Below the pieces are notes generated by a model. The model searched no databases and was not told the origin of the DNA. It saw nothing but the letters and a program-made list of their open reading frames with translations. Made by a program: the position numbers and the translations under genes. This document shows, piece after piece, positions 16,133 through 25,025 of a DNA stretch of 64,000 nt (position 1 is the stretch's first letter; each line of letters opens with the position of its first letter). Source of the DNA: Mycobacterium nebraskense (lineage in GTDB: Bacteria; Actinomycetota; Actinomycetes; Mycobacteriales; Mycobacteriaceae); contig NZ_LQPH01000057.1 of assembly GCF_002102255.1 (NCBI RefSeq), positions 1 through 64,000 of the forward strand, written 5' to 3'.

Positions 16133-16975
16133 ATGACCAACGAGTCCGGGCTTGCGTACCGGAACGGCGCGATCTCCGGGGTCGAGGGGGCGCGTCCCTA
16201 CTACAAGGCGATCGGCGGCGAGGAAGCCGTTTTCAAGGCGGCGTACCGCCAGGGTCTGGCACTCGTCCTGAAGGGGCCGACGGGTTGCGGCAAGACCCGG
16301 TTCGTCGAGGCGATGGCCCACGATCTCGGCCGGCCGCTGATCACCGTCGCCTGCCATGACGACCTCACCACCGCGGATCTCGTCGGCCGGTATCTGCTGC
16401 AGGGCGACGAGACCGTGTGGGTGGACGGCCCGCTGACGCGGGCGGTGCGCGAAGGGGCGATCTGCTACCTCGACGAAGTGGTGGAAGCGCGGCAGGACAC
16501 CACCGTGGTGCTGCATCCGCTCGCGGATTACCGGCGGCAGCTGCCGATCGAGCGTCTCGGTGTCACGCTGGATGCGGCGCCCGGATTCGGCCTTGTGGTG
16601 TCCTACAACCCCGGTTACCAAAGCGTACTGAAGGACCTCAAGGATTCCACCCGGCAGCGGATGGTCGCCATCGAATTCGATTTCCCCGCAGCCGATGTCG
16701 AAGAGGGGATCGTCGCACACGAGGCCGGCGTTGACGGTGCCACCGCCGCGGAGTTGGTGCGTTTCGGGCAAGCGATCCGCCGGCTGGAAACCGGCGGGCT
16801 GCGTGAGGTCGCGTCGACCCGTTTGCTGATCGCGGCGGGCAGGCTTGTCACAGAAGGGCTGACCATGCGCGAGGCGGCTCGGGCCGCGATCGCGGGACCG
16901 CTCACCGACGACGTGGCGGTGGGCAGGGGCCTGTGCGAGATGATCGAAATTTACCTGGGCGGGGCGGGCGAATGA
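16133..16975 (+). CDS. CbbQ/NirQ/NorQ-type AAA+ ATPase (MoxR class)
   Basis: A 280-residue AAA+ ATPase. Walker A is GPTGCGKT (48-55), Walker B is AICYLDEV (109-116), sensor region [12 protein letters not shown] follows, and the C-terminal lid carries [15 protein letters not shown]. This is the CbbQ/NorQ subgroup of MoxR ATPases, which remodel or help assemble metal cofactors in partner enzymes together with a VWA protein. The ATG has a strong purine-rich site (AGAAGGGAAG). It pairs with the VWA gene just upstream. Its inclusion in the same promoter family as P450 and dehydrogenase genes suggests that the client is one of the cluster enzymes. Confidence 0.92.
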   Translation: MTNESGLAYRNGAISGVEGARPYYKAIGGEEAVFKAAYRQGLALVLKGPTGCGKTRFVEAMAHDLGRPLITVACHDDLTTADLVGRYLLQGDETVWVDGPLTRAVREGAICYLDEVVEARQDTTVVLHPLADYRRQLPIERLGVTLDAAPGFGLVVSYNPGYQSVLKDLKDSTRQRMVAIEFDFPAADVEEGIVAHEAGVDGATAAELVRFGQAIRRLETGGLREVASTRLLIAAGRLVTEGLTMREAARAAIAGPLTDDVAVGRGLCEMIEIYLGGAGE

Positions 16976-17026
16976 TTGACGCTGTATACGGCCGCCGCTA
17001 GGGTCTGAACAAATATTAGGTTTGTC
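16976..17026 (+). promoter_or_regulatory. Cluster promoter with downstream operator, site F
   Basis: -35 TTGACG (16976-16981), 17-bp spacer, -10 TAGGGT (16999-17004), followed at once by the operator GAACAAATATTAGGTTTGTC (17007-17026), which would cover the transcription start. The operator shares ACCTAATATTTGTTCAG (as reverse complement) exactly with site G upstream of the second P450. It should drive the five-gene operon from the substrate-binding protein to the aldehyde dehydrogenase. Confidence 0.65.
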
Positions 17027-17065
17027 ATGTATCGGCGCGCGTGAGTTTGTCACTCGGGAGGTCAG

Positions 17066-18178
17066 ATGTCCTACGAAAGCAGTGCTGAGCCGATCAAGGT
17101 CGGCTACCTGATGGACTTCACGCTGCCGCCGGGGTTCCCCGAGGAGATGAAGGCCGACTTCACGCGGTGCTTCGACCTGATATTCGAGGAGGCCGCCGAA
17201 ATCGGGTCGATGGACCGGCCCGTCCAGATGGTGTACCGCGAAGTGGAGGGGCTGCCGAAGGGATCGGTCAAGGCCGTGATCGACGCGTTCGGTGAGCTGG
17301 TGGACGAGGGCTGCCTGGTGGTGTTCGGGCCGCACATCACCGACAACTGCGTGCCGACTCGCGAGGCGATCGAAGAGCGGTTCAAGGTACCGGCGATCAG
17401 CGTCACCGGCACCGACGACTGGTTGGGCGAATGGACGTTCTCCTTCCCGCAGGGCTCGATGACCGACGAGCCGATCTTCATCGCCGACCTCGTCGCCAAA
17501 CGCGGACTCTCCGAAGTCGGAGTCCTCGTGGAGCAGAACCTGATCGGCGAGAGCTACCTGAAGAACCTACGAAGCGCCTGCCGCCGCAAGGGCATTCGCA
17601 TCGTCGCGGAAGCGGTCATCGCGCAGACCGCGCAAGACATAAATGACGCCGTCCGCACGCTGCACGAAGCCAAGGCCGAGGCGATCGTGCACCTGGGCTT
17701 CGGCTTCGGCATTGTCTTCATCAACCCCGCCTTGGAAGCCGTCAACTGGGACCCACCGCGATTCACCACCACGGCATTCCAAAACGCTTGGGTGAACCCG
17801 ATCATGTGGAATGCGTTCATGGGCTGGGTCGGGGTCGACCAGTACGACGAGGAGAATCGGCTCGGCCAGGAGTTCCTCGACCGGTACGCGCAGAAGTATG
17901 ACGGCAGGCGCCCCGAGTATTGCGTGCCGGTGGTCAACCACGATGTCGCCGCGACGCTTGTCCGCGCATTCACCGACGCACACCCACTCAGCCCGCGCGG
18001 GGTCAAAGAGGCATTGGAGCGGGTGAAGATGATGCCCGCCGCCTCGGGGGCACCCGGCACCCGGGTTTCCTTCGGCAAGTGGACGCGGCGGGCCTGGATG
18101 GGCGCCGGCTATCTGGTGGCACGGACGCTCGATGCCGACGGCACCAACTCGCATCTGGTCGATCGCTTCGGAGAGTGA
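17066..18178 (+). CDS. Substrate-binding-protein-like protein without signal peptide
   Basis: A 370-residue protein of the type I periplasmic-binding fold (Leu/Ile/Val or amide-binding class). It opens MSYESSAEPIKVGYLMDFTL, i.e. directly at the first beta strand, with no signal peptide, lipobox or Tat motif. Typical positions are FGPHITDNCVPTREAIEE, VPAISVTGTDDWLGEW and VGVLVEQNLIGESYLKNL. No ABC permease or ATPase gene is nearby. It is therefore likely cytosolic, either a sensor or a carrier for the pathway substrate. First gene of a tight plus-strand operon; the next start is 13 bases after its stop. Confidence 0.87.
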   Translation: MSYESSAEPIKVGYLMDFTLPPGFPEEMKADFTRCFDLIFEEAAEIGSMDRPVQMVYREVEGLPKGSVKAVIDAFGELVDEGCLVVFGPHITDNCVPTREAIEERFKVPAISVTGTDDWLGEWTFSFPQGSMTDEPIFIADLVAKRGLSEVGVLVEQNLIGESYLKNLRSACRRKGIRIVAEAVIAQTAQDINDAVRTLHEAKAEAIVHLGFGFGIVFINPALEAVNWDPPRFTTTAFQNAWVNPIMWNAFMGWVGVDQYDEENRLGQEFLDRYAQKYDGRRPEYCVPVVNHDVAATLVRAFTDAHPLSPRGVKEALERVKMMPAASGAPGTRVSFGKWTRRAWMGAGYLVARTLDADGTNSHLVDRFGE

Positions 18179-18191
18179 GGCTGAGGAAGAC

Positions 18192-19334
18192 ATGAGCACT
18201 GACCAATCCACACCGCCTGCGGCGCAGGAAAAACCGGCAAGACCGCACGCAGGCGAAAAGCGCGGCTGGGGCGGCTGGATCGCCGGCGCTGCCCTCGCCG
18301 CGTTCGCGCTCTTCTTCATCGCGAACTGCCGCGTGGCCCTCGACCCGCGCGTCGCCAACCCGAATGTGCAAGGCCGTCCGCGCCCGGTCAAGTTCATCTT
18401 TGGCTTGGACTACATCACGTTCCTGCACATTTCCACCGTCATCATGCTGCTCGTCTTGCTGGTGGTGTTCATCAGGGGCTGGCGCCGCAACCCGGGCAGC
18501 CCGGTGATGCTGATGTTCCTGTGCACCACGCTGATCGTGTGGCAGGACCCGATCATGAACTGGGCCCCGTTCGCGGTCTACAACCCTGACCTCATCCACT
18601 GGCCGGAGTCCTGGCCGCTGGTGTCGCTGTCGCCGACCGTCGAGCCGTTCGTCGTATTCGGTTATGTGATGTTTTATTTCGGGCCTTATTTCCCGGCGGT
18701 CTGGATCCTGCGCAAGCTGCAGGCCAAGTACGGGCCGACCGCGTTCGTGTCGCGGCACCCGCTGGTCAGCCTGGGCCTGCTGGCTTGTGCGATCGGCTTC
18801 GTGTTCGATGCGTGGCTGGAGATCCAGCTCGTCCACATGGGCATGTACATCTACTCCCAGGTGATTCCGTGGGGCTCGGTGTTCACCGGCACGACGTTCC
18901 AGTTCCCGCTGATCTGGGAGTCGTTCTCGGTGACCTTCGTGATGGTCCCCGCGGCGATACTCTGCTACCGCGACGACACGGGTAAATCGGTGGCGGAGAA
19001 GCTGGCCGCGAAGGCCAAGATCTTCCCGGCGCGTCCGGTGCTCGGCACGTTCCTGGTGATGTTCGCGATCATCAACGTGTCCTACTTCGCCTACGGGGCG
19101 TGGTTCTGGGCCATCAAGGTCAGTCACGCGGCTACCTCGGTCGCCTGCCCGTGGCCCTATCCGGAAGCCAAAGTCTATGACCCGCAGGGGTTTTACGAGA
19201 AGGCCGGCGCGCAGGGTCCGTACTCGGTCGGCATCTGGTCGACCTGGGCGAGCGGGGAGCCCAACGGGCGGCCCCACGTCGACCCGCCGCCGCCGGGTGA
19301 AGGCGCATGCGCGACCGCGAGCAAGAATGGCTGA
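18192..19334 (+). CDS. Spirocyclase AveC family membrane protein
   Basis: A 380-residue polytopic membrane protein of the AveC-like family. AveC of Streptomyces takes part in spiroketal formation in avermectin; mycobacterial members are uncharacterised and often lie beside P450 genes. A Pro/Lys-rich N-tail (to about 25) is followed by hydrophobic spans near 28-46, 75-97 (IMLLVLLVVFIRGW), 103-120, 155-175, 195-215, 245-262 and 285-310. The C-terminal tail is Pro/Gly-rich. The ATG at 18192 has AGGAAG upstream. The stop overlaps the start of the next SDR by eight bases. It may act as an enzyme or membrane scaffold on a hydrophobic substrate; function is unproven. Confidence 0.85.
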   Translation: MSTDQSTPPAAQEKPARPHAGEKRGWGGWIAGAALAAFALFFIANCRVALDPRVANPNVQGRPRPVKFIFGLDYITFLHISTVIMLLVLLVVFIRGWRRNPGSPVMLMFLCTTLIVWQDPIMNWAPFAVYNPDLIHWPESWPLVSLSPTVEPFVVFGYVMFYFGPYFPAVWILRKLQAKYGPTAFVSRHPLVSLGLLACAIGFVFDAWLEIQLVHMGMYIYSQVIPWGSVFTGTTFQFPLIWESFSVTFVMVPAAILCYRDDTGKSVAEKLAAKAKIFPARPVLGTFLVMFAIINVSYFAYGAWFWAIKVSHAATSVACPWPYPEAKVYDPQGFYEKAGAQGPYSVGIWSTWASGEPNGRPHVDPPPPGEGACATASKNG

Positions 19335-20328
19335 GCCGCGCGCAGTCGTCATCACCGGCGCGTCCCGCGGACTGGGATTCGCCTCGGCTGTGCGCCTCTA
19401 TGGCGAAGGGTGGCGCGTGGTCGCGGCCATGCGCACACCCGATCGCGGGATGCCGCTGCTACGCGAGGCGACTGGGGCGGTCGAAAACGATGGCAGGCTG
19501 ATCGGCGTCCAACTCGACCTCCTGGACCCAGCGTCGATCTCGTCCGCGGCCAAGGCGATCGAGGAAGCAGTCGGCGCGCCGTTCGCGCTGGTGCACAACG
19601 CCGGGATCTCCGCCGCCGGAATGGTGGAGGAGACCGATATGGCGCTGTGGCAGAACATGTTCGCCACCAGTGTCATCGGCCCGGTCGAACTCACCAAAGC
19701 GTTGTTGCCGTCGATGCGGGCGGCGGGTGAGGGGCGCATCGTGCTGGTCTCCAGTGCAAACGGCGTGCGCGGTCAGCCGGGTACCGCGCCGTACTCGGCG
19801 GCCAAGGGTGCGTTGGAGCGGTGGGGTGAGTCCATGGCCGGCGAGATCGCGCCGTTCGGTCTTGGCGTCACCGTTTTGGTGACCGGAATGTACGACACCG
19901 AGATCATCACCGATGCCGGTACCACCGATGATCGCATTTTCGATGGTCCCTATGCCCGGATACACAACACCATGAACACCCGGGGGCGGTTCGCGATTCG
20001 CTTCGCTCGTCCTCCCGAAAGGTTCACCGACGGATTGGTCAAGGCGCTGCAGGACACCGGCTCATTTCGGCGCCGAGGTGTCGGGCTGGACGCGTCGATG
20101 CTGTTGGCGTCCAGTCGAATTCTTCCGTCGATAGGGATGCATCATCTGTCTCGGATCGCGTTGGGCATACCCAAGCAGGGGGCGATGCGGGGCGGGGCAT
20201 GGCCGTTGACGACGGGTCAAAAGGCGATGGTGTTCGCCACACGCGTTCTTCCGCAGCCGGTGCTGCAACGCCTGGCTTCGCTGGCGGCGAAGCGTCGCAA
20301 GGCGCCAAGAGGTAATGAAGGGGACTGA
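19327..20328 (+). CDS. SDR family oxidoreductase
   Basis: A 333-residue classical SDR. Motifs: VVITGASRGLGFASAVRLYG (cofactor), VHNAGISAAG (NNAG position), VLVSSANGVRG (catalytic Ser) and PYSAAKGALERW (YxxxK). The C-terminal extension of about 90 residues, with ALGIPKQGAMRGGAW, is longer than in the minimal SDR. It should oxidise or reduce a hydroxyl or keto group with NAD(P). It overlaps the AveC-like gene and precedes a P450 by ten bases, so the four proteins are made from one message. Confidence 0.9.
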   Translation: MAEPRAVVITGASRGLGFASAVRLYGEGWRVVAAMRTPDRGMPLLREATGAVENDGRLIGVQLDLLDPASISSAAKAIEEAVGAPFALVHNAGISAAGMVEETDMALWQNMFATSVIGPVELTKALLPSMRAAGEGRIVLVSSANGVRGQPGTAPYSAAKGALERWGESMAGEIAPFGLGVTVLVTGMYDTEIITDAGTTDDRIFDGPYARIHNTMNTRGRFAIRFARPPERFTDGLVKALQDTGSFRRRGVGLDASMLLASSRILPSIGMHHLSRIALGIPKQGAMRGGAWPLTTGQKAMVFATRVLPQPVLQRLASLAAKRRKAPRGNEGD

Positions 20329-20338
20329 GGGGAAAACA

Positions 20339-21553
20339 ATGGAACAACTATTCGACGACCTGGAAGACTTCGGCGCGTTCGACGATGCGGTCTCCGGCGA
20401 CGTGCGCGACCCGTACACGGAACTGGCGCGGCTGCGCCGCGAGGAGCCCATTCAGCGCCTGGACGTCTCCGGGATGCCGCATGAGGAATCCAAGCCGGTC
20501 TTCATCGTCTACCGTCACGAGGAAGTCCAGCAGATGCTGCGTGACAACGAGACGTTTTCGTCGGCGGCCGTCATCGCAGCGTTCGGCCCGGTGCTGGGGG
20601 AGCGGGTCATGCTGGGCATGGACGAACCGGTGCACGGCAGGCTGCGGTCGCTGGTGTCAAAGGCGTTCTCCCAGAAAGCTTTGGCGCGCTGGGAGGACGA
20701 GCTGGTCGGCCGGGTGGGCAACAGCCTGATCGACAAGTTCGCGGCGAACGGTAAGGCCGACCTGGTCAAGGAATTCACCTTCGACTATCCGAGTCAGATC
20801 ATCGCGGGCCTGCTTGGCTTGCCTGAGGAGGACTATCCCCAGTTCCAACGGTGGTCCATCTCGTTGCTGAGCTGGATCCTGAATCCCGAACGCGGTCTTG
20901 CCGCGTCGGCCGCGCTGTGTGATTACTTCGCGCCGATCCTGCAGGCGCGCCGCGCCGAACCCAAGGATGATCTGATCAGCGCGCTGGCGGAGGCGGAGAT
21001 CGACGGGGAGAAGCTCGCCGACGAGGAGATCTACTCGTTCCTGCGCCTACTGCTGCCCGCCGGGGTGGAGACGACGTACCGGTCGCTGGGCAGCCTGCTG
21101 CTCGCCCTGCTGTCCAACCCCGCGCAATTGGATGCCATCCGCGCGGACCGGTCGCTGCTGCCGCAGGCCATCGAGGAGGGTGTGCGGTGGGAACCACCGC
21201 TGCTGACCATCACCCGGGTGGCCACCCGCGACACCGAACTCGGCGGGGTGCCGATACCGGCCGGCTCGACGGTGATGCCGATGCTGGGCTCCGCCAACCG
21301 GCAGGAAGATCGCTACCCGGACCCCGACACGTTCGACATCTTCCGGCAAGCCAAGGCAAATCTTGGCTGGGGACACGGCGTGCACGTCTGCCTCGGCATG
21401 CACCTGGCGCGGCTGGAAATGCGCACCGCCATCAACCTTTTGCTCGACCGGCTGCCCAACTTGCGGCTGGACCCCGACGCCGACGACCCGCACATCCGCG
21501 GGCAGGTCTTCCGTTCGCCGACCTCGGTGCCGGTGCTGTTCGACCCGCAATAG
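20339..21553 (+). CDS. Cytochrome P450
   Basis: A 404-residue soluble bacterial P450 monooxygenase. The I-helix oxygen-activation motif is LLPAGVETTYR, the K-helix ExxR is EGVR in IEEGVRWEPPL, and the heme ligand lies in LGWGHGVHVCLGMHLARLE. In the FxxGxxxCxG signature the first position is Trp rather than Phe. Early text LGMDEPVHGRLRSLVSKAFS is the C-helix region. It inserts oxygen into a C-H bond, with electrons from ferredoxin and reductase encoded elsewhere (none near). Fourth gene of the operon with the binding protein, AveC-like protein, SDR and, after about 104 bases, an aldehyde dehydrogenase. Confidence 0.95.
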   Translation: MEQLFDDLEDFGAFDDAVSGDVRDPYTELARLRREEPIQRLDVSGMPHEESKPVFIVYRHEEVQQMLRDNETFSSAAVIAAFGPVLGERVMLGMDEPVHGRLRSLVSKAFSQKALARWEDELVGRVGNSLIDKFAANGKADLVKEFTFDYPSQIIAGLLGLPEEDYPQFQRWSISLLSWILNPERGLAASAALCDYFAPILQARRAEPKDDLISALAEAEIDGEKLADEEIYSFLRLLLPAGVETTYRSLGSLLLALLSNPAQLDAIRADRSLLPQAIEEGVRWEPPLLTITRVATRDTELGGVPIPAGSTVMPMLGSANRQEDRYPDPDTFDIFRQAKANLGWGHGVHVCLGMHLARLEMRTAINLLLDRLPNLRLDPDADDPHIRGQVFRSPTSVPVLFDPQ

Positions 21554-21657
21554 CCAGCCCCGCGAAGGTTGCAGCTTGCCAATCGGCTAGTTTCCGGTAA
21601 GGCTCTCCGTAGGGTAATCAGCGCCCTGCGGGACGCCCCGCCACGAGTTAGAAGAGA

Positions 21658-23151
21658 GTGACAGATATGACTGAGGCTGTAAAGGTCCGCTTCGAGCCGA
21701 AGATGATGATCGACGGCAAGCTCGTCGACGGGCGAGCCGGCACCTTCACGAACATCAACCCGGCGACCGAGGAGCCGCTCGGCGAGGTCGCCGACGCGTC
21801 CAAGGAGGACATGCACCGGGCCATCGACGCCGCCCGGCGTGCCTTCGACGAGAGCGACTGGTCGACCAACCGGGAGCTGCGTAAGCGCTGCCTGTTGCAG
21901 CTGCACGAGGCGATCGAATCGGAGAAGGAAGAGCTGCGCGAGGAGCTCATCCTCGAGGTCGGCTCCCCGCGGGCCATCACCTACGGACCCCAGCTGGACG
22001 CCCCACTGGAAGATGGGTTGAGGTACCCGGCCAGGCTGATCGACGAGTACGCCTGGGAAACCGACCTCGGCGACAAGGTGATCAGCCTGACCGGCACGCT
22101 GACCACCCGCAAAGTCTGGCGCGAGCCGGTGGGTGTGGTCGGCGCGATCGTGCCGTGGAACTTCCCGTTCGAGGTCACCCTCAACAAGCTCGGCCAGGCG
22201 CTGGGCACCGGCAACACCGTGGTGCTCAAGCCGGCGCCGAACACCCCGTTCAACGCGACCCGCCTGGGCCGGTTGATCGCCGAGAAGACCGACATTCCGG
22301 CGGGCGTCGTGAACGTCGTCACCGCGTCGGATCACTTTGTGGGCGAAGAGCTCACGCTCTCGCCCAAGGTCGACCTGATCTCGTTCACCGGGTCGACGGT
22401 GGTGGGGCAGCGCATCATGGAAAAGGGCGCGGCCACCATGAAGCGGCTGTTCCTGGAACTCGGCGGCAAGTCGGCCACCATCGTTCTCGAGGACGCCGAC
22501 TTCGGGATGGCTTGCGCGATCGGCATCGCGCCGTGCATGCACGCCGGGCAGGGCTGCGCGAATCCCACCCGGATGCTGTTGCCGCGGTCCCGCTACGACG
22601 AGGGCGTGGAGATCCTCAAGGGCATCTACGAAAACGTGACGTGCGGTGACCCGCAAGACCCGGGAACGCTTTGCGGTCCGGTGATCTCGGAGGTACAGCG
22701 CGACCGCGTGATGGGCTACATCCGGAAGGGCGTCGAAGAGGGCGCTACCGCGCTGGTCGGCGGACCGGACGCGCCCACCGGCTTCGACAAGGGATTCTAT
22801 GTCAGGCCAACGCTTTTCACCGACGTCGACAACTCGATGACGATCGCCCAGGAGGAAATCTTCGGCCCGGTGCTGGCCGTCATCCCGTTCGACGACGAGG
22901 AGGACGCGATCCGGATCGCCAACGACAGCAAGTACGGACTGGCGGGCAACGTGATGTCGGGCTCGCTGGAGCGTTCGCTGGCGGTGGCCCGCCGGATCCG
23001 GGCCGGCTTCATGGGCGTCAACGGCGGCGCGCCGTACGGCGCCGACACCCCGTTCGGCGGATACAAGTACAGCGGGGTGGGACGCCAGAACGGTGTCGCC
23101 GGGTTCGACCAGTACACCGAGATCAAATCGGTCGCGTATCCCGCCGTTTAG
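21658..23151 (+). CDS. Aldehyde dehydrogenase family protein
   Basis: A 497-residue NAD(P)-dependent aldehyde dehydrogenase. The cofactor region VGAIVPWNFPFEVTLNKLGQ, the general base Glu267 in LELGGKS and the nucleophile Cys300 in HAGQGCANPTR are all present, as is the C-terminal FGGYKYSGVGR. It oxidises an aldehyde to a carboxylate, the logical step after P450 hydroxylation and alcohol oxidation by an SDR. The start is GTG 21658 or ATG 21667, the latter with AGAAGAG upstream. The 104-base gap after the P450 shows no promoter that I trust. A hairpin terminator follows. Confidence 0.95.
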   Translation: MTDMTEAVKVRFEPKMMIDGKLVDGRAGTFTNINPATEEPLGEVADASKEDMHRAIDAARRAFDESDWSTNRELRKRCLLQLHEAIESEKEELREELILEVGSPRAITYGPQLDAPLEDGLRYPARLIDEYAWETDLGDKVISLTGTLTTRKVWREPVGVVGAIVPWNFPFEVTLNKLGQALGTGNTVVLKPAPNTPFNATRLGRLIAEKTDIPAGVVNVVTASDHFVGEELTLSPKVDLISFTGSTVVGQRIMEKGAATMKRLFLELGGKSATIVLEDADFGMACAIGIAPCMHAGQGCANPTRMLLPRSRYDEGVEILKGIYENVTCGDPQDPGTLCGPVISEVQRDRVMGYIRKGVEEGATALVGGPDAPTGFDKGFYVRPTLFTDVDNSMTIAQEEIFGPVLAVIPFDDEEDAIRIANDSKYGLAGNVMSGSLERSLAVARRIRAGFMGVNGGAPYGADTPFGGYKYSGVGRQNGVAGFDQYTEIKSVAYPAV

Positions 23152-23168
23152 GGGTTTACCACTTCGAC

Positions 23169-23223
23169 GAGATTGCCGTCATGGCTGTGGTTTTGGCTCA
23201 ATCGTGACCATGGCGGCAATCTC
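23169..23223. terminator. Convergent terminator hairpin
   Basis: GAGATTGCCGTCATGG (23169-23184) pairs with CCATGGCGGCAATCTC (23208-23223), 15 of 16 Watson-Crick plus one G-U when transcribed, with a 23-base loop. It separates the aldehyde dehydrogenase gene from the oppositely directed small gene. Confidence 0.65.
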
Positions 23224-23235
23224 GGCGCGGGCGGG

Positions 23236-23526
23236 TCAGCCGGACGCGACAGGCCGTTTCAAGGTACAGACGATGCTCCACTCGAAGTAGTGGTCGCCGC
23301 CTTTGTCATAGTCCTTGAAGCGGTGGGCGACCTGGGTGCGTTGCACCGAAGACCCGACGATCTCCCAGCCCTGTTGCCCGTAGGCCTGCGTTAGGTGGTT
23401 CGCCTCGTCCAGCACCGCTTGCAGGGACTCGTTCGTATACGAGACGAAGGTGCTCTCCCATTGCTGGGGATACCACTTGCCGTCCGATGCCAGCCACCAA
23501 CCGGGGCCGGGTGAAGGAGTGCTCAC
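23236..23526 (-). CDS. Small protein with DUF2510-like WW motif
   Basis: A protein of about 96 residues. The N-terminal PGPGWWLASDGKWYPQQWE is the short aromatic motif common in actinobacterial membrane-associated or secreted proteins (DUF2510-like). The rest (residues 25-96) resembles a small DUF4177-type alpha-beta domain: VLDEANHLTQAYGQQGWEIV and later HYFEWSIVCTLKRP. The GTG at 23526 (VSTPSPGPG) is chosen because the sequence before it reads as unstructured; longer in-frame forms exist. No function can be given. It lies between two P450 transcription units in the opposite direction. Confidence 0.6.
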   Translation of the reverse strand: MSTPSPGPGWWLASDGKWYPQQWESTFVSYTNESLQAVLDEANHLTQAYGQQGWEIVGSSVQRTQVAHRFKDYDKGGDHYFEWSIVCTLKRPVASG

Positions 23527-23656
23527 GTCGGGGCACCCTACGACGCCGACGCCCCCGGAAATATGAACCGCACATGACCGACGCGACACGCACCGCCGAA
23601 GAACTGGTGTCGACCGTAGGGGAACGCTTTCGGTTGCCACGCCAGGCGCATTCGCC

Positions 23657-23686
23657 TTGACCTAATATTTGTTCAGCTCGTACATT
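23657..23686 (+). promoter_or_regulatory. Cluster promoter/operator site G
   Basis: -35 TTGACC (23657-23662), 18-bp spacer TAATATTTGTTCAGCTCG, -10 TACATT (23681-23686). The predicted start near 23693 gives a leader of about 65 nt for the second P450. ACCTAATATTTGTTCAG is shared exactly with site F. Confidence 0.68.
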
Positions 23687-23756
23687 GGGATCTGAGTTAG
23701 TTACGCCCGGGGTGGCCAGCGCTGTGGGCGATTGCTTTGGATGTCGAGGAGTTCCG

Positions 23757-25025
23757 TTGAGCGATTTCGAGTCGGTCGATTTCTTCACTGACCCGGCCCT
23801 GGTCCCGGACCCATACCCCTACTTCGATCACCTGAGGCAGCGCTGCCCCGTGCTGCCGCAACCCGGGGCGGGCGTGGTGGCGATAACGGGGCACTCCGAA
23901 GCGCTCGCCGTCTATAAGGACCCGGCGTTCTCGTCGTGTGTGTCTGTCGCGGGCCCGTTCTCCGGGCTGCCATTCGAGCCCGAGGGTGACGACATCGGTG
24001 CGCTGATCGAACAGCATCGCGCGCAGATTCCGATGAGCGAACACATCGTCACGCAAGATCCTCCGGACCATACCCGTACACGTGGCCTGCTCAGCCGGCT
24101 GCTGACGCCTAAGCGGCTCAAGGAAAATGAAGAATTCATGTGGCGGCTCGCGGATGAGCAGCTCGACGAATTCGTGTCCCGCGGAACGTGTGAGTTCCTC
24201 GATGACTATGCACGACCGTTCTCGGGATTGGTGATCGCCGACCTACTGGGAGTTCCGCCCGAAGATCACGAGGAGTTCCGCATCGCCTTCTCCGGCAAGG
24301 TCTCAGGCGGAATCGAGGACGACTCGATGACGCGCGCGCACAACCCGTTGGAATACCTCGACGAAAAGTTCACCGCCCATATCACCGAACGCCGACGCGA
24401 GCCGCGGGAGGATGTGCTGACCGAGCTCGCTCAGGCGAAGTATCCCGACGGTTCGACTCCCGAGGTCATCGACGTCGTCCGGCTCGCCACTTTCCTTTTC
24501 GCCGCCGGTCAGGAGACCACGACGAAGTTGCTCAGCTTCGGCGTCCGGATGATCGCCGAAAACCCTGAGCTCCAAGCGCTGCTCCGCGAAGACCGCAGCA
24601 AGATCCCCACTTTCGTCGAAGAGACGCTGCGGATGGAAAGCCCGGTCAAGTGTCACTTCCGCATGGCCCGCACCTCGACGTCAATCGGCGACATCCCAAT
24701 TCCGGCCGGCAGCACGGTGATGTTGCTGCCCGGCGCGAGCAATCGAGACGCACGTAAGTTCGCCCAACCCAACGAGTTTCGTATAGATCGGTCGAATGTC
24801 CGCGAGCACGTGGCTTTTGGGCGAGGCAACCATTCCTGCCCCGGTGCGCCGCTGGCGCGGGCGGAAGGACGGATTTCGCTCAACCGGGTGCTCGACCGGA
24901 TGTCGGACATCAGCATCGTCGAGGCGAAGCACGGGCCGGCACAAGGGCGCCGCTATACATATGAACCGACCTGGCAGATGCGCGGGCTCACCGAGTTGCA
25001 CCTCCGGTTCACACCGGTCACGTGA
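23757..25025 (+). CDS. Cytochrome P450
   Basis: A 422-residue P450 monooxygenase, not closely similar to the one at 20.3 kb. I-helix motif FAAGQETTTKLL, K-helix ETLR in FVEETLRMESP, heme-binding AFGRGNHSCPGAPLARAE with the normal Phe. The start is TTG at 23757, preceded by GAGGA at about seven bases; this gives the usual opening SDFESVDFFTDPALVPDPYP. The stop overlaps the GTG of an acyltransferase gene (GTGA). Hydroxylation of a hydrophobic substrate is expected; electron partners are not encoded here. Confidence 0.95.
   Translation: MSDFESVDFFTDPALVPDPYPYFDHLRQRCPVLPQPGAGVVAITGHSEALAVYKDPAFSSCVSVAGPFSGLPFEPEGDDIGALIEQHRAQIPMSEHIVTQDPPDHTRTRGLLSRLLTPKRLKENEEFMWRLADEQLDEFVSRGTCEFLDDYARPFSGLVIADLLGVPPEDHEEFRIAFSGKVSGGIEDDSMTRAHNPLEYLDEKFTAHITERRREPREDVLTELAQAKYPDGSTPEVIDVVRLATFLFAAGQETTTKLLSFGVRMIAENPELQALLREDRSKIPTFVEETLRMESPVKCHFRMARTSTSIGDIPIPAGSTVMLLPGASNRDARKFAQPNEFRIDRSNVREHVAFGRGNHSCPGAPLARAEGRISLNRVLDRMSDISIVEAKHGPAQGRRYTYEPTWQMRGLTELHLRFTPVT

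Noticed and set aside
14312..16975. Nitric oxide reductase activation genes (norD/norQ) in the strict sense
   Set aside because: No norB/norC genes are near; only family-level naming is justified.
21554..21657. Separate promoter for the aldehyde dehydrogenase
   Set aside because: TAGGGT is present, but no -35 at acceptable distance and no cluster operator; read-through from the P450 is simpler.
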